Source of the DNA: Byssochlamys sp. IMV 00236
Taxonomy: Eukaryota > Ascomycota > Eurotiomycetes > Eurotiales > Thermoascaceae
DNA: 64,000 nt
Assembly: GCA_001931875.2 (NCBI GenBank)
Contig: MSJH02000137.1
Coordinates: 227,416 to 291,415 of the forward strand
Reading direction: 5' to 3'
Notes under the pieces: generated by a model
What the model was told of the DNA's origin: nothing
The model's database searches: none
What the model saw: only the letters and a program-made list of their open reading frames with translations
Position numbers and translations under genes: made by a program
Part shown: piece by piece, positions 25,401 to 35,153 of the stretch
How positions within the stretch are numbered: the first letter of the stretch is position 1
Layout of the letters: each line of letters opens with the position of its first letter

Positions 25401-25549
25401 ACCGCCAGACTTGCCGCGAGCGTGCCGTCAAGCTGAAGTATCTCGGCGTGATGGACCGGTTAGCAAGTCTGGAGGACGATCCCGATCTGGACGTGAGAGA
25501 ACGCACGAAGACAGCTTTGCATCTGATGGATTCTCTTGTTTCTGTATGA
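22431..25549 (+). CDS. vid28: Armadillo-repeat protein Vid28/Gid5 (ARMC8), GID/CTLH ubiquitin-ligase subunit
   Basis: Three exons (22431-22737, 22820-24507, 24563-25549) give 993 aa. Intron 1 has donor GTGAGT, branch GCTGAC and acceptor CTAG. Intron 2 has donor GTCAGT and acceptor CCAG. Both joins keep frame and restore armadillo helices across the junctions. The N-terminus (LVELQNPESLGAQTAALRRL, then LKNELIGHDQRKEAWIGWG) and the tandem ALKHVAYN- and NCVWIVINLTYLD-type helices match the ARMC8/Vid28 family. In yeast, Gid5 is a substrate-receptor scaffold of the GID E3 ligase that degrades gluconeogenic enzymes. An acidic linker near residues 740-760 (IDDEEDEDLKM) interrupts the repeats. The length is close to yeast Vid28 and longer than animal ARMC8. 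A 30-N gap lies wholly inside intron 1 and does not touch coding sequence. Confidence 0.9.
22746..22775. other. Assembly gap (30 N)
   Basis: Thirty N lie inside intron 1 of vid28, eight bases after the 5' splice site. The true gap length is unknown. The flanking exons are complete. Confidence 0.99.
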
Positions 25550-26215
25550 TCTCATTTCTGTATGACATTGTCCTCTCTCTGGACGTGTCGATATGTGTAT
25601 TGGCAATGCATGCCCGGATGTGTAGATACAAAATCGGTTTCGGATGGGGCGCTCCGGGTACATAGTGGCGTTGATCTTGCATTTAGCGAGCATTTAATGA
25701 TCTTGTTACGTCTGAGTTATACACGAAATTTGCACATCCCTCTACTTGTACTTCGATCGGTCAATGCTATTCAATGATCATTTACCTTTCTTTAGACTTC
25801 TAGTCACTCCCCGCATCGCTCCTTCGCCGGTCATATATCTTACAGAGTTAAACAGATATATGCATTTACATGCTATATTCACTGTATGAGTTTGGGATTC
25901 CCAGAATGTGTCTATTCTTCGAACTAATGCCCCCTCGAAGTGTGGAAATGGATATTCTTTGTCTTATCTTATCGATAAGCCGGCGGGGTCGACCAACCGA
26001 CGTCATCTGAAATGCGCGACCTGACCGGATGTTTTGAATCTCCTTTTTTATTCTCAGCTATTGCTCCTGTTTTCCTTTCTTCTATAATCCCTTGGGCCTA
26101 TCAAGATCTAAGACATTATTCACCAATTGTATCATCAGGCTTGATCTCTGCTACATGCTGACCGCTTTAAGCGGATTTCGGATGTTGTTGACTTTCTCTC
26201 TCCTCGAACCTCAAA
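25550..26215. other. Intergenic, vid28 3' end to fructosamine-kinase gene
   Basis: About 0.67 kb holding the vid28 3' UTR and the promoter of the next gene. A pyrimidine-rich stretch (about 26,040-26,100) precedes the next ATG. Nothing else is identifiable. Confidence 0.5.
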
Positions 26216-27314
26216 ATGCCTCCTCTTCCGGAATCCATTGCTCGTGCTCTCTCCCTTACTCCAGATAAGGCTACCGTTTCCTCCGCTGGGTTCGGTTCTG
26301 GCTTCACTACGACCGGCAAGATCAGCGCATCGGTGCCTGCCCCTGATGGCAACGGTGAAGAGCAACGATTATTCTTCCTAAAGACTTCCGGCGATGGCAA
26401 AGCCGCTGAGGAGATGTTCCGTGGAGAATACGAGTCACTCAATGCAATCGCTTCTGCCGTTCCGGGCTTCTGCCCTCGAGCTCTCGCATGGGGCCCGGTT
26501 CAGGAAGGCGGAGGGAAGAGCTATTTCCTGGCGACGGAGTTCCTAGAACTTGGTGGTGGGCGCTCAGGCTCTTCACTGGCGAAGAGATTGGGAAAGCTAC
26601 ATAGTACACCAGCTCCTCCAGATCCAGAGACTGGCAAGCGCATGTTTGGGTTCCCGGTCCCGACGTTCTGCGGTGATACAAGGCAACCGAACCGGTTCCG
26701 CGAGTCGTGGGCGGACTTCTATGCCAATGAGAGGCTCATGACTATCCTGGATGAATCAGAGAAGCGAAACGGGAAGGACTCAGAGCTCCGGGAATTGGTA
26801 GAGAAGACAGCCACAAAAGTCGTTCCCGCGCTACTTGCAGATGGTCATTTGGGATACGACAAGAATGGTCAGGGAAAGAGTATCGTTCCTGTCGTTATTC
26901 ACGGAGACCTGTGGAGTGGCAATGCAGGCCGTGGGCGAATTGTTGGAAGTGGACGAAAGGAAGATGAGGAGACGGGTGATGTGGTCTATGACCCATCCGC
27001 TTGCTATGCTCATAATGAATACGAACTGGGAATTATGAAGATGTTTGGTGGCTTCGGATCTGCCTTCTTTAATGAGTATCATCGCATTGTCCCCAAGACG
27101 GAGCCGGTCGAGGAGTATCAGGACCGGGTGAGGCTGTACGAATTGTAAGTGTCTACTGGTCTGACCTTTCGTTCATTTCTTTATCTGCTGACGAGACCAC
27201 GTCTCCAGGTACCATCATCTTAACCACCATGCTATCTTTGGAGGCGGATATCGCTCAGGCGCAGTGTCTATAATGTCGAAGTTGATCAGAAAGTACGGAA
27301 GTAGTAAGGTGTGA
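26216..27314 (+). CDS. Fructosamine-3-kinase / ketosamine-3-kinase family protein
   Basis: Two exons (26216-27144, 27209-27314) give 344 aa. The donor GTAAGT and acceptor TCCAG join in phase to rebuild L-Y-H-H-L-N-H, the conserved C-terminal family motif. The protein kinase-like fold is recognisable. It has a Gly-rich start (SAGFGSGF, residues 23-30), the family stretch FRESWADFYANERL (161-174), the catalytic loop HGDLWSGNAG (229-238, Asp231 as probable base), a DPSACYAHNEYELG metal-binding and recognition segment (259-272) and a terminal NHHAIFGGGYR. Known members phosphorylate ketosamines on glycated proteins, which makes the adducts unstable and so repairs glycation. Length is slightly above the usual 290-310 because of inserts at 40-50 and 240-255. 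It is probably cytosolic, with no signal peptide or membrane segment. Confidence 0.88.
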
Positions 27315-27931
27315 TTTTGTCCCATTGATAGATACCTATTTGTATACTACCCTTTTATCTTATTTTCCTTAGCGATATGCCAATTAGCGATAGTTTTCGA
27401 CATCTCAAGACCTTTTTCAAAGTGATGACTCCCGCTGTGTAAGTAATGTCCATATTCATAATAGCTCGAACATCTCTCTCAGCCCACCACTTCCCAATAA
27501 CTGCGGTACTTTTATCATCGTACCATGTTCTTTAGATTAGAGTAGTTAACAGCTCACGAACATTCCGATGAAAGCCAACCTTGACCAGGCCTTGATACCC
27601 GACTAAACAGTCCAATCAAATGGGCCGAAAATCAGAAAATTTCATTAAGATATCTCCATTCCACCACGCGATGGAATACGGTGGCCTAAAGTCTATGACA
27701 TGCTGACTTCTGTATTTGGCAGTATTCGTATTACGGAACAGCAAGTTAATCTGTTTACATTTTGTTTAACACTATCTATCTAGTTACTGGCCAACGGTAC
27801 AGCGTTGGTGCAAGAGGCCATCCTCAGTCATCGAAAACCATGTTAGAGGTCCAGGTAGAGTCTCGCCAACTAAGTAGGAGTTCTCCTTTTTGGTCGAGTG
27901 GCAGAAAGCCGATAAAACACAGCAGCACTCC
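27315..27931. other. Intergenic, convergent 3' ends
   Basis: About 0.6 kb between the kinase gene and the convergent minus-strand gene. I see no feature. Confidence 0.5.
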
Positions 27932-28765
27932 TCAGCTATCAAAAAACACAGCAGCACCAAACTGCAACAAACTCTGGTGGTCGATAGAAATCTCTCCAGC
28001 GGGCAGATTAGGAGGTACCGAATCAAAGAGTAAATCAGCAGGGATAACGAGAGGTGCACCAGTCAAGTGGGCCCCGTTATGATGGTACTCCAGCTGTTGG
28101 ACATTGGCTGGTGAATCTTGCCATCTTTCGAATCGGAGAATTTTTCGATGGACATCGACTGAGATTAGAAGAACAATCCTGGTAAGACCGTTTGTATTGA
28201 CAAGCCACAAACGAGCGTCTTGACGAAGTTGGCGAAGGGTTTCCGATACCCCAACTTCAATGACAAAAGTTGGATAGTCATGCAGATTGTTTCTGGAGGC
28301 CGGTTTTATTTGCTCATCGGGCTCCTTGTGTACACCGTTCGGAAAGCTCATAATGCCACTTCCGGACATCACTATCTGGCGCCTCATGCCAAGTCTCTCA
28401 ATACGGGAAAGGATGTTGTAAAAAAGAGTCCGGGATATTCTGTCGTGAAGCACTCCTGGCATGAACTTTACAATCATCGTCTCACTGTTGTCATCCACAA
28501 GGGCCGTGAACTTCGGCAAGCTATCCCTGAGGCCTCTTCTTTCCAGCTCCAGCAAGTTTTCGGAGTTGAATCCTATGATCGCAATGTAGCGCAGTCGATT
28601 ATTAGGAAGATCAGCCCATATGCGGGTGAAGATATCCCTCAGAGATTCAAAGCCATTGTATCTGTATCGATAGATAGCTGGTATAGAATATGCCTGAACG
28701 ATGGTTTCAGGCGAGGGACCTAATGACAAGGTCGAATCCCTTCCAGCGGCGCTTGTCTGAAGCAT
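27932..28765 (-). CDS. Fungal PD-(D/E)XK / Uma2-like nuclease-fold protein (putative)
   Basis: This single-exon ORF gives 277 aa from the first in-frame ATG (28765). The frame stays open a further 12 codons upstream without another ATG. The C-terminal half carries the pattern HKEPDEQIKP (147-156), then YPTFVIEVGVSE (164-175), then LRQDARLWL about five residues on. That order, P-D, an E-V-G strand, and a helix with an Asp and Trp, is what Uma2-type and related PD-(D/E)XK proteins show. The usual catalytic Lys of ExK is Gly here (E170-V-G172), so activity is uncertain. A hydrophobic strand IVLLISVDV follows. I recall similar uncharacterised proteins in several fungi, but this is recognition by eye. 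No signal peptide. It is head-to-head with a degraded zinc-finger gene whose relic begins almost at its start codon. Confidence 0.55.
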   Translation of the reverse strand: MLQTSAAGRDSTLSLGPSPETIVQAYSIPAIYRYRYNGFESLRDIFTRIWADLPNNRLRYIAIIGFNSENLLELERRGLRDSLPKFTALVDDNSETMIVKFMPGVLHDRISRTLFYNILSRIERLGMRRQIVMSGSGIMSFPNGVHKEPDEQIKPASRNNLHDYPTFVIEVGVSETLRQLRQDARLWLVNTNGLTRIVLLISVDVHRKILRFERWQDSPANVQQLEYHHNGAHLTGAPLVIPADLLFDSVPPNLPAGEISIDHQSLLQFGAAVFFDS

Positions 28766-28770
28766 ATTGT

Positions 28771-29500
28771 GAAATAGAATCAAGTTTTCAGGTTTATCAC
28801 CTCACAGTGATGCCGAGACAAGCCCTCTTCGCGTCGTGGATGCGCATGACGGGGCTGAGAGCATTGAGAAGCAACTGGAGAGCAGTATAAACCAATACGA
28901 CCTAGCAAAGTCTCAGCCGATCACGATCCCTACTCCCATTACCGAGGAGCCAACCTGGCCGTCGCTTGAGAAAACCAGTGTGGGAACGAAACCAAACTTG
29001 AAGCTTGAAAAGGAGATAGACTACATGAAGAGAATGAGAACTGACCTGAATTCGTTCCTTTTGAGCTTGGCACCCCCCGTTGACCCACGAAATATGTAGC
29101 CTGGACCGACCCGTGTTTCCGATCTAGACAGTACCAAGAAAACCTCTCAAGCTCTTAATGCGGATATTGTCGTCAACGTTCCAAGCAGACAGACACACAC
29201 TCATACTTGTCCCTCTTGCAACAAATCCTTCTCTACAACAAGAGCTCTCAAAAGAACCACAAGTTCACACTTGGACATTTTCGTCCTTCGACGCCCCGTA
29301 TCGTCAATGTGAATACTTGTACATCCCGTACCAATGTCCCAAAGATCGAGTGTCCGTTATGTCTGCTTGGTTTTTCTGATGATCACTCGTGTCTGGCCCA
29401 CCAAGAGAAAGAAAAACATGCCTATTGTAGGGCTTGCAAAAGGGCTTTCGCTACCGTTCAGGGGGCCCTAATGCATGATCTTTCTTTCCACAGGTGAAAT
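28771..29500 (+). pseudogene. Decayed C2H2 zinc-finger gene (three fingers, one in-frame stop, one frameshift)
   Basis: From 28773 one frame (codons starting at multiples of 3) stays open to a TAG at 29097-29099, then continues open in the same frame. It reads into T-C-P-S-C-N-K-S-F (Cys codon at 29208), the start of a C2H2 finger. Near 29253 the frame breaks, and the finger resumes as N-H-K-F-T-L-G-H in the frame that ends at the stop just after 29497. Two further perfect C-x2-C-x12-H-x4/5-H fingers follow (CPLC...HQEKEKH, then CRAC...HDLSFH). Finger 1 has the right spacing only if the frame is shifted at 29253. No in-frame ATG opens the relic. I found no GT-AG intron of plausible size that removes both the stop and the shift, so pseudogene is preferred over a spliced gene. 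Sequencing error is the alternative. Confidence 0.65.
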
Positions 29501-30052
29501 AGGTCAGCAGTCATTCTTTATGAGAGCTTCTAGGTGCTTGAGTATTGGGTCAATACTTCGTCGATTTGAATCCCATTCATGAGATTACCCAATGTATGTG
29601 AGTTACACTTTGGACCAGTCTCGATAGCTTCATGGTGTTCACAATTGTGGATCTTTTTCCTGCTGTAACTAATTGGACCCTATCTTGAGGGGAAGCTCGG
29701 AATAATAATATTTCCCAGGTATAGCATAGCATCAGTCAATATAGGAAGATAGGTCAAAATACTAGTAGCTGAGATCTTCAGTTATATTTCACGATATATA
29801 TCTTGGGCTGGTTGAAGCAGCCTGGTGCTTAGGTTCTTCAGCAAACCCAAGCTATTTATATCCTTGGGTAAAGATCCAGGTTATAATTCACTCCATCAAA
29901 AAGGGACAAGACGGTACATGCCGTTTGTACTTTGTTTGTGAATGTGCCCGCGGTTACATTCACTTTGTAGTTGACGCTTTCTACTTCTATGCACGGACCA
30001 TAATTTCCTGAAACAGTATCGGCACAACGTTACCCCGAGAAGCTCACCCAAC
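29498..30052. other. Intergenic, upstream of ctk2
   Basis: AT-leaning sequence with no coding potential. It presumably holds the ctk2 promoter. Confidence 0.5.
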
Positions 30053-31486
30053 ATGGCTCACTTCTTTAGCAGCGTCAACTCGATACCTTTGGGGACCAAC
30101 AGGATGGCCCCCGAAAAGAAGGATTCGGTGCATCCGGACGCGGAGGCGGCACCTCCAGAGACTCCCATGCCGCATCCTTCATTCATCCAGGTTGCCAAGC
30201 CGTATGTCTTTGAGCAGACTATCCAAGACTGCATTGCCGCTCTTGGAGTTGACCCACTGCGCGAGGAGGGCCTCCGTCTCCAGGGCGTCGCGTGGATCGA
30301 CAGTGTACGCAGAGCCCTCCATCTGTATGTTTGGATCCATTCTGTGACAGTTCTAGAGCTTCAATTTTTCATCTTGAATTTAGACTAACAGTTTCAAAGG
30401 CCTGTTCGTACTTTCAACACAGCGGTCGTGTACTATCATAAGTTCAGACTCGTCCATGCGGACAATGAGTACAATTACATGGTAAGCTTAACTGTGTTCT
30501 TCTATAAAAGAATGGGTTTAACGAGGTGCTAGGATGCTGCTGCTGCGGCATTGTTTACTGCTTGCAAGATTGAAGACACGCTGAAGAAGTCTCGCGAGAT
30601 TGTATGCACTGCCTTCAATCTCAAGCTCCCTCCAGCAGAGCACCTTTCTCCGGATGACCCGGTCAGTAGACTTTGATCAAATACCTGCAGCTGTATTTGT
30701 GCCACTAACATTTTACCAGCTCTTCGAGGTTCATGCTAGGGGTATCATTGGGCTGGAGCGGTTGATGCTTGAGGCGAATGGTTTCGACTTCAGAAGCCGT
30801 CACCCGCAGAACAGGCTCGTCAAGCTTGCCAAGAGCTACGGTGTTCAGAAGGACTCAGAAATTGCCAGCATATCTTACCGCATCTCTATCGATCTTTACA
30901 GGACCTTTGCGCCAATCAAGCAGACTACGACAACAATGGCCTTTGCCTCTCTTGAACTGGCAGGTCGCCTTCTCGACGACCGTCTTGAGGATGTTGAGTC
31001 TGGAAGGGATTATGAAAAGTGGAAGACCAGCCGTGAAGAAGTCATGGGTAAGTATCTGATTTCTACTCCCTCCCATATCACATCTATAGGTCACTAACAA
31101 AGCTACCAGAAACTCTTCTCGACCTACTTGAGCTCTACACTCACCACCGTGGCTCTACCTCTGTGGGACCTAGCTTCCCTGTCGACAAGTTTCTAACTAT
31201 CCGTATCCCCCTCAATCAGGAAGTAGATGCCAAGAAGCTTCCTCGCTACACCAACTGGAGGAATGGAGAAACCAACGGCTCGAGAGATGGAAAGGATCCT
31301 GCCGCGAAAAACGTACCTACTCAGAACCCTCTCACCCCCATATCCGCAACCGGAGAGAGGCCCAAGCCAGGTGGTCGCGACGGAACTGTGCGCTTCATGC
31401 TCGACCCTGAACGTGCGCAAGATGAAAAGGCCATTGTTTCTGAATATTTCAAGAACGAGATGGAGGAATACGAAATCGAGGAGTGA
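30053..31486 (+). CDS. ctk2: CTDK-I cyclin subunit Ctk2 (RNA polymerase II CTD kinase beta subunit)
   Basis: Five exons (30053-30324, 30400-30481, 30533-30661, 30720-31047, 31110-31486) give 395 aa. Every junction is GT-AG with good donors (GTATGT, GTAAGC, GTCAGT, GTAAGT) and frame is kept throughout. The cyclin fold spans about residues 45-250. The first repeat is rebuilt across exons: VRTFNTAVVYYHKFRLVH, then DAAAAALFTACKIEDTLKKS, then LFEVHARGIIGLERLMLEANGFDF. The second repeat contains ISIDLYRTFAPIKQTT and ASLELAGRLL. These are features of cyclin-K/C-like cyclins, and the order and C-terminus (a basic linker, then VRFMLDPERAQDEKAIVSEY) fit Ctk2/Lsc1. Known role: it partners Ctk1 and Ctk3 to phosphorylate Ser2 of the Pol II CTD in elongation and 3' processing. 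Nuclear by inference. Confidence 0.86.
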
Positions 31487-33098
31487 ACTGCATTCGATCA
31501 CGAATTCTGATTACACCCGATATCACGCATTGTCAGGCCTTAGGAGCCTGGGATTTACGACCTTATGACTTTTGCACGAAAGAAAAGGGCCAAATGGCTC
31601 CTGTCCATACGACACGAAATTAGAAAAAACACATAACAAAAGTCTTTCCGATCTCACCGCAACCAAGCAAGGACTGGGCATCTGTACCAACGGAAGCCAG
31701 GCGATGGCCTCATCAGGCACTATCGCATGTATCCAAGCATGGGCAAATGGCTCTGCGCTCTTGCTTCAATGGAGAAAAGAAGCGCTGACCACGCGCGTGA
31801 CGAGGCATCTTGTACAACAACACCAAAAAACAAATCTTTTTTTTTCTTATAATGTGTATTAATGGACTATCAAATCAAGACCCAAAAAATTAGATCAGCA
31901 GATCGGTGACTAATACTCCTACTGGAGAAATCTGGTATCTATGAAAAGGTAATCATCAACTTGTGCTCAAGAGTAATGCGTAAAAATACAATAACCCGCA
32001 ATTAGTATAGGGCATATGTATTCTCAAAAGGCAAAGCAAAGACTTGTCAGTCTCCTTATTGGCATTAGTCTTAATATAGCTCCCCTAATACACCGTCTCA
32101 TAACTTTCGCCGCCTGTCTATGGAATCTGAGATACGACATGCAAAGAAACTTTGGGGTGGAAATCTTGCAGTTCTACAAAAGCTTCTATGGTAAACTAGA
32201 TAAGATCGCACATTGGAATATTTACACAGTAACTAGTAGAAACATCCCCACAAAAAGGTTCAGTAGCAGTTATCAGCCTTGATTTCAGAGATGCTTACAT
32301 TCTATGTGCAACTGGAATAGCAAAAGAACAAAAACTACAAATCTCAATATATATTGAGCACGGCCGATTAACAAAGGATATTCTCTCTCACCAGCACACA
32401 CTTAAGTATCCCTATTTTCCAAGAATAAATTGCAGCATAGAGGCCGAACAGCATGCCTCTTTTCCTGCCTCCCAAGGTCAGTTTCCATAACCAACTATAC
32501 ATTAATTAAAACTTTCACTATCATGATATAGCCACTTCTATCCGTGTAGCTTATATCATATGAGACCCAAGAAACCCCACAAGCAGATTGCGGAATCAAA
32601 GAAGAAAAGAAAGGTACAATTGGCATCCACAACACTTGGGAGTGCCAAGGAGTCAAACAGGCAAAGAAACCGGGTAAGGGTAAAAGTGCATAAAAATAGG
32701 AAATACAGTCCATTTTTAATTGTTATGATATATAAATTTTACACCATGGGTTCCGCTCGACAATAGACCGAATACGCCAATCGTGGAAGCAGAAGTGAGC
32801 AGGGCAGAGCGGAAGGGTAGAAAGCGTCCAAAAAAGAAAGACCGTGCTATCGAATACCACCATACCTGATTGTTGATATAGCAAAATCGGGGTCATAGCT
32901 TAGGTGTACTGGTGTCCTTCAAGGCGGTACTGCAACCTTACTCGCAAAAGGTGCATAAAGGACATGGAGATCGTGGATTGAGAGAGGTCCCTGGGTCAGT
33001 TGGAAAATGACCTAGGAAATAGTTTTGCTCCAGCAGTCCGTTGCTTGGGGAAACGAGTCGATGTCATGTTCGAAATGACGTCCTTGGCGGCAAGTCTC
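31487..33098. other. Convergent intergenic region, about 1.6 kb
   Basis: It lies between ctk2 (+) and cds1 (-), so it holds only 3' UTRs by gene orientation. It is longer than the other convergent gaps here. ORFs are short and unlike known proteins, and I find no tRNA, 5S or repeat signature. An unannotated non-coding RNA cannot be excluded. Confidence 0.4.
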
Positions 33099-34656
33099 TT
33101 ACCGGCGTCTCAGTTCGGTGTTCAGACATTCGACAATCTATGAGTGGGAATTAGTAAATGAGACCCTTCTAAAACCACCCAATGCTAAAAATGGCCTTAC
33201 CTTCTCTGAGACAGCCCCCTGGTTGTACAAGTACTTGCCCAAGCCTTTGACGACTTCCAATTGTTCATCAACAGTCAGGCCATTAATCGCGCTCTCGATG
33301 ATGTCTCCAACGCTAGCCTTGTACACGGCGATGAAGCTGTGGTAATACATGTACGCAAAGAAACCCATAATGAACTGGCAGTCCATGCGGTCTGTGATGC
33401 CTCCATGGCCAGGAATCGACTCTCCAAAGTCCTTAATCTTGAACGTACGCTTCAATCCCGAGGCGAAGAAACCACCGAACGGAGCGATCAGGGAGGCGAA
33501 GGTCGCAAACACAAGGATATGGAACTGCATCGGTGCGACATGGAAGGTCTTATCAATTCCAGTCCAGTGCGGGAGAGTATACGGCTGAGGAGTAAACACG
33601 GGGTTCGGGGTGCATTCCAGGCCAGTGAGAACGTTGGCACCAAGGTCGTTGACGGGGCAGATGAAGTACTTGTAGCGCATGAGGATATTCGTCATGAAGT
33701 AACCGAAGCCAATCGTACAGATCCAGGCACCGATGAATCCCTCCACCGTCTTCTTCGGGGAGAGCTTGATGAGCTGCGTTCGGCCAAAGGTGATACCACA
33801 GACGTAGGCGAAGATGTCATTGGTGATGACGAGCGAGGCTGGCAAGAAGAACCAGATCATGCCTTCGAACACATTGTTCATGATGAAATGGGCCTGTACG
33901 ACGATCAAATAGAGAGCCATGTGGGTCCAGGCAAACTGTGTAAACTGGAACTTATAGTGTCCTTTCTGCAAGGATGCCACGAAGAACACAAATCCTGGAG
34001 AAGATCAGCAATGATATTCGGGGTGCAGAGTCCACAGTGTGATCTTTTTTTTCTGGAGATACTCACCCATGATGTAGAGCGTAAAGCTGATGAAGCGGTG
34101 ATGGGTCGCAAATGGAAGCAAGACCCTATCCACCAGAAGGACGTGTTTGAAGTAGTAAATGACGCTTTCTCCATAGAGGAAATACATAGTCGTCGCTAAG
34201 AAGTACCAGTTGAGAGACTTGGTAAACCGGAGATTCTTCTCTTTGCTGGGGATATTGGCAATCGCGATAACTTCTTTGAAGGAGACAATTTGGACTGCTG
34301 TCACAATGATAATGATATAGATGTGGCCCGAGAACATGGCAATAAAGAAACCGGCGATCATAACAAAGGTCCATATTGTCCGCGTGATAAAGGTCTGCTT
34401 CTTCTTCTCGTAGTCCGACACCTGCTTCTCCTGGGGTTTCTAGGGCCACGTGTGAAAATTAGCACGCGCAACAAAACCAGGGATACCAAGAGGGCAGTCT
34501 TACCTCTTCTTGACTGGGCTCTGATTTGGCTACACTTCCATTCTTGCCCGGGCTCCCCGGCTCGGAGGCAGCTTCGCTGACGTCTGAAATGCTGGGGCGC
34601 CGCTCAGCACCATTGCTGCGATGCTGGAACCGGACATTTCTCCGTGACTTGGCCAT
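33099..34656 (-). CDS. cds1: Phosphatidate cytidylyltransferase (CDP-diacylglycerol synthase)
   Basis: Four exons (34504-34656, 34067-34439, 33201-33994, 33099-33137; minus) give 452 aa. All junctions are GT-AG and keep frame. The small last exon supplies a conserved-looking tail IVECLNTELRRR. The start is the ATG at 34656; the frame is open further upstream but has no ATG. After a Ser-rich cytosolic head (about 60 aa) come several hydrophobic segments. The CDS signature is SGLKRTFKIKDFGESIPGHG directly followed by GITDRMD, which satisfies the PROSITE pattern fully, including the HGG-x-x-D-R-x-D metal and CTP residues. It converts phosphatidic acid and CTP to CDP-DAG in the ER, the precursor of PI, PS and cardiolipin. 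It is divergently arranged with uvsD, with about 0.5 kb between start codons. Confidence 0.95.
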
Positions 34657-35153
34657 TTTCGATCTGAAGAAGACAGACTCATGCACTGGAGCGCGATGAG
34701 TGGTGCTTCAAGGATGAAGAAGAGAGGGCAGCGTGGCAGGTTGAGTGAGGAGAAGAAATGTTGAGGAAGCCGTGGATTTTCATGTGAAGTAGCGACCGCA
34801 AGCGGCTGGGCGGAGACAGACAGTAAGTTACGCTGCCTGAGGGAACAAACACGCGTCAAGCTGCTGAGCAACTGAAGGAGGACAATCAGGTTATTCTTAT
34901 CTTCTTATATATCATGCAGACCGTGCCAAGCTGATCGCCTGTCTGTTCTTCCCAGAAGTGCCAGTCTGATCAGGGAGAGCTCAGCCCATCGACTTCGACG
35001 TCAGCTGTGGCTTCGCCCGGCCAAACAATCGCCCGCCGTATCCCATTGCGGGGAACATCTTCTCCGGTCCAGAGTTGAAGAAGAAAAAAATATATCACAG
35101 AGGACAATCCAATATACGGGCGTCCAGAGCGCCTCCATGGCAGCAATTGGGGC
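34657..35153. other. Divergent promoter region cds1 / uvsD
   Basis: About 0.5 kb between the two start codons. It must contain both promoters. No conserved motif could be assigned with confidence. Confidence 0.5.

Noticed and set aside
29079..29131. Short intron that would remove the TAG in the zinc-finger relic
   Set aside because: The 53-nt GT-AG candidate shifts into a frame that hits a stop within about ten codons and has a poor donor. Other candidates are under 40 nt.
33261..34199. 312-codon plus-strand ORF
   Set aside because: It lies entirely antisense to cds1 exon 3 and its introns, has a highly charged composition typical of antisense shadow frames, and has no recognisable domain.
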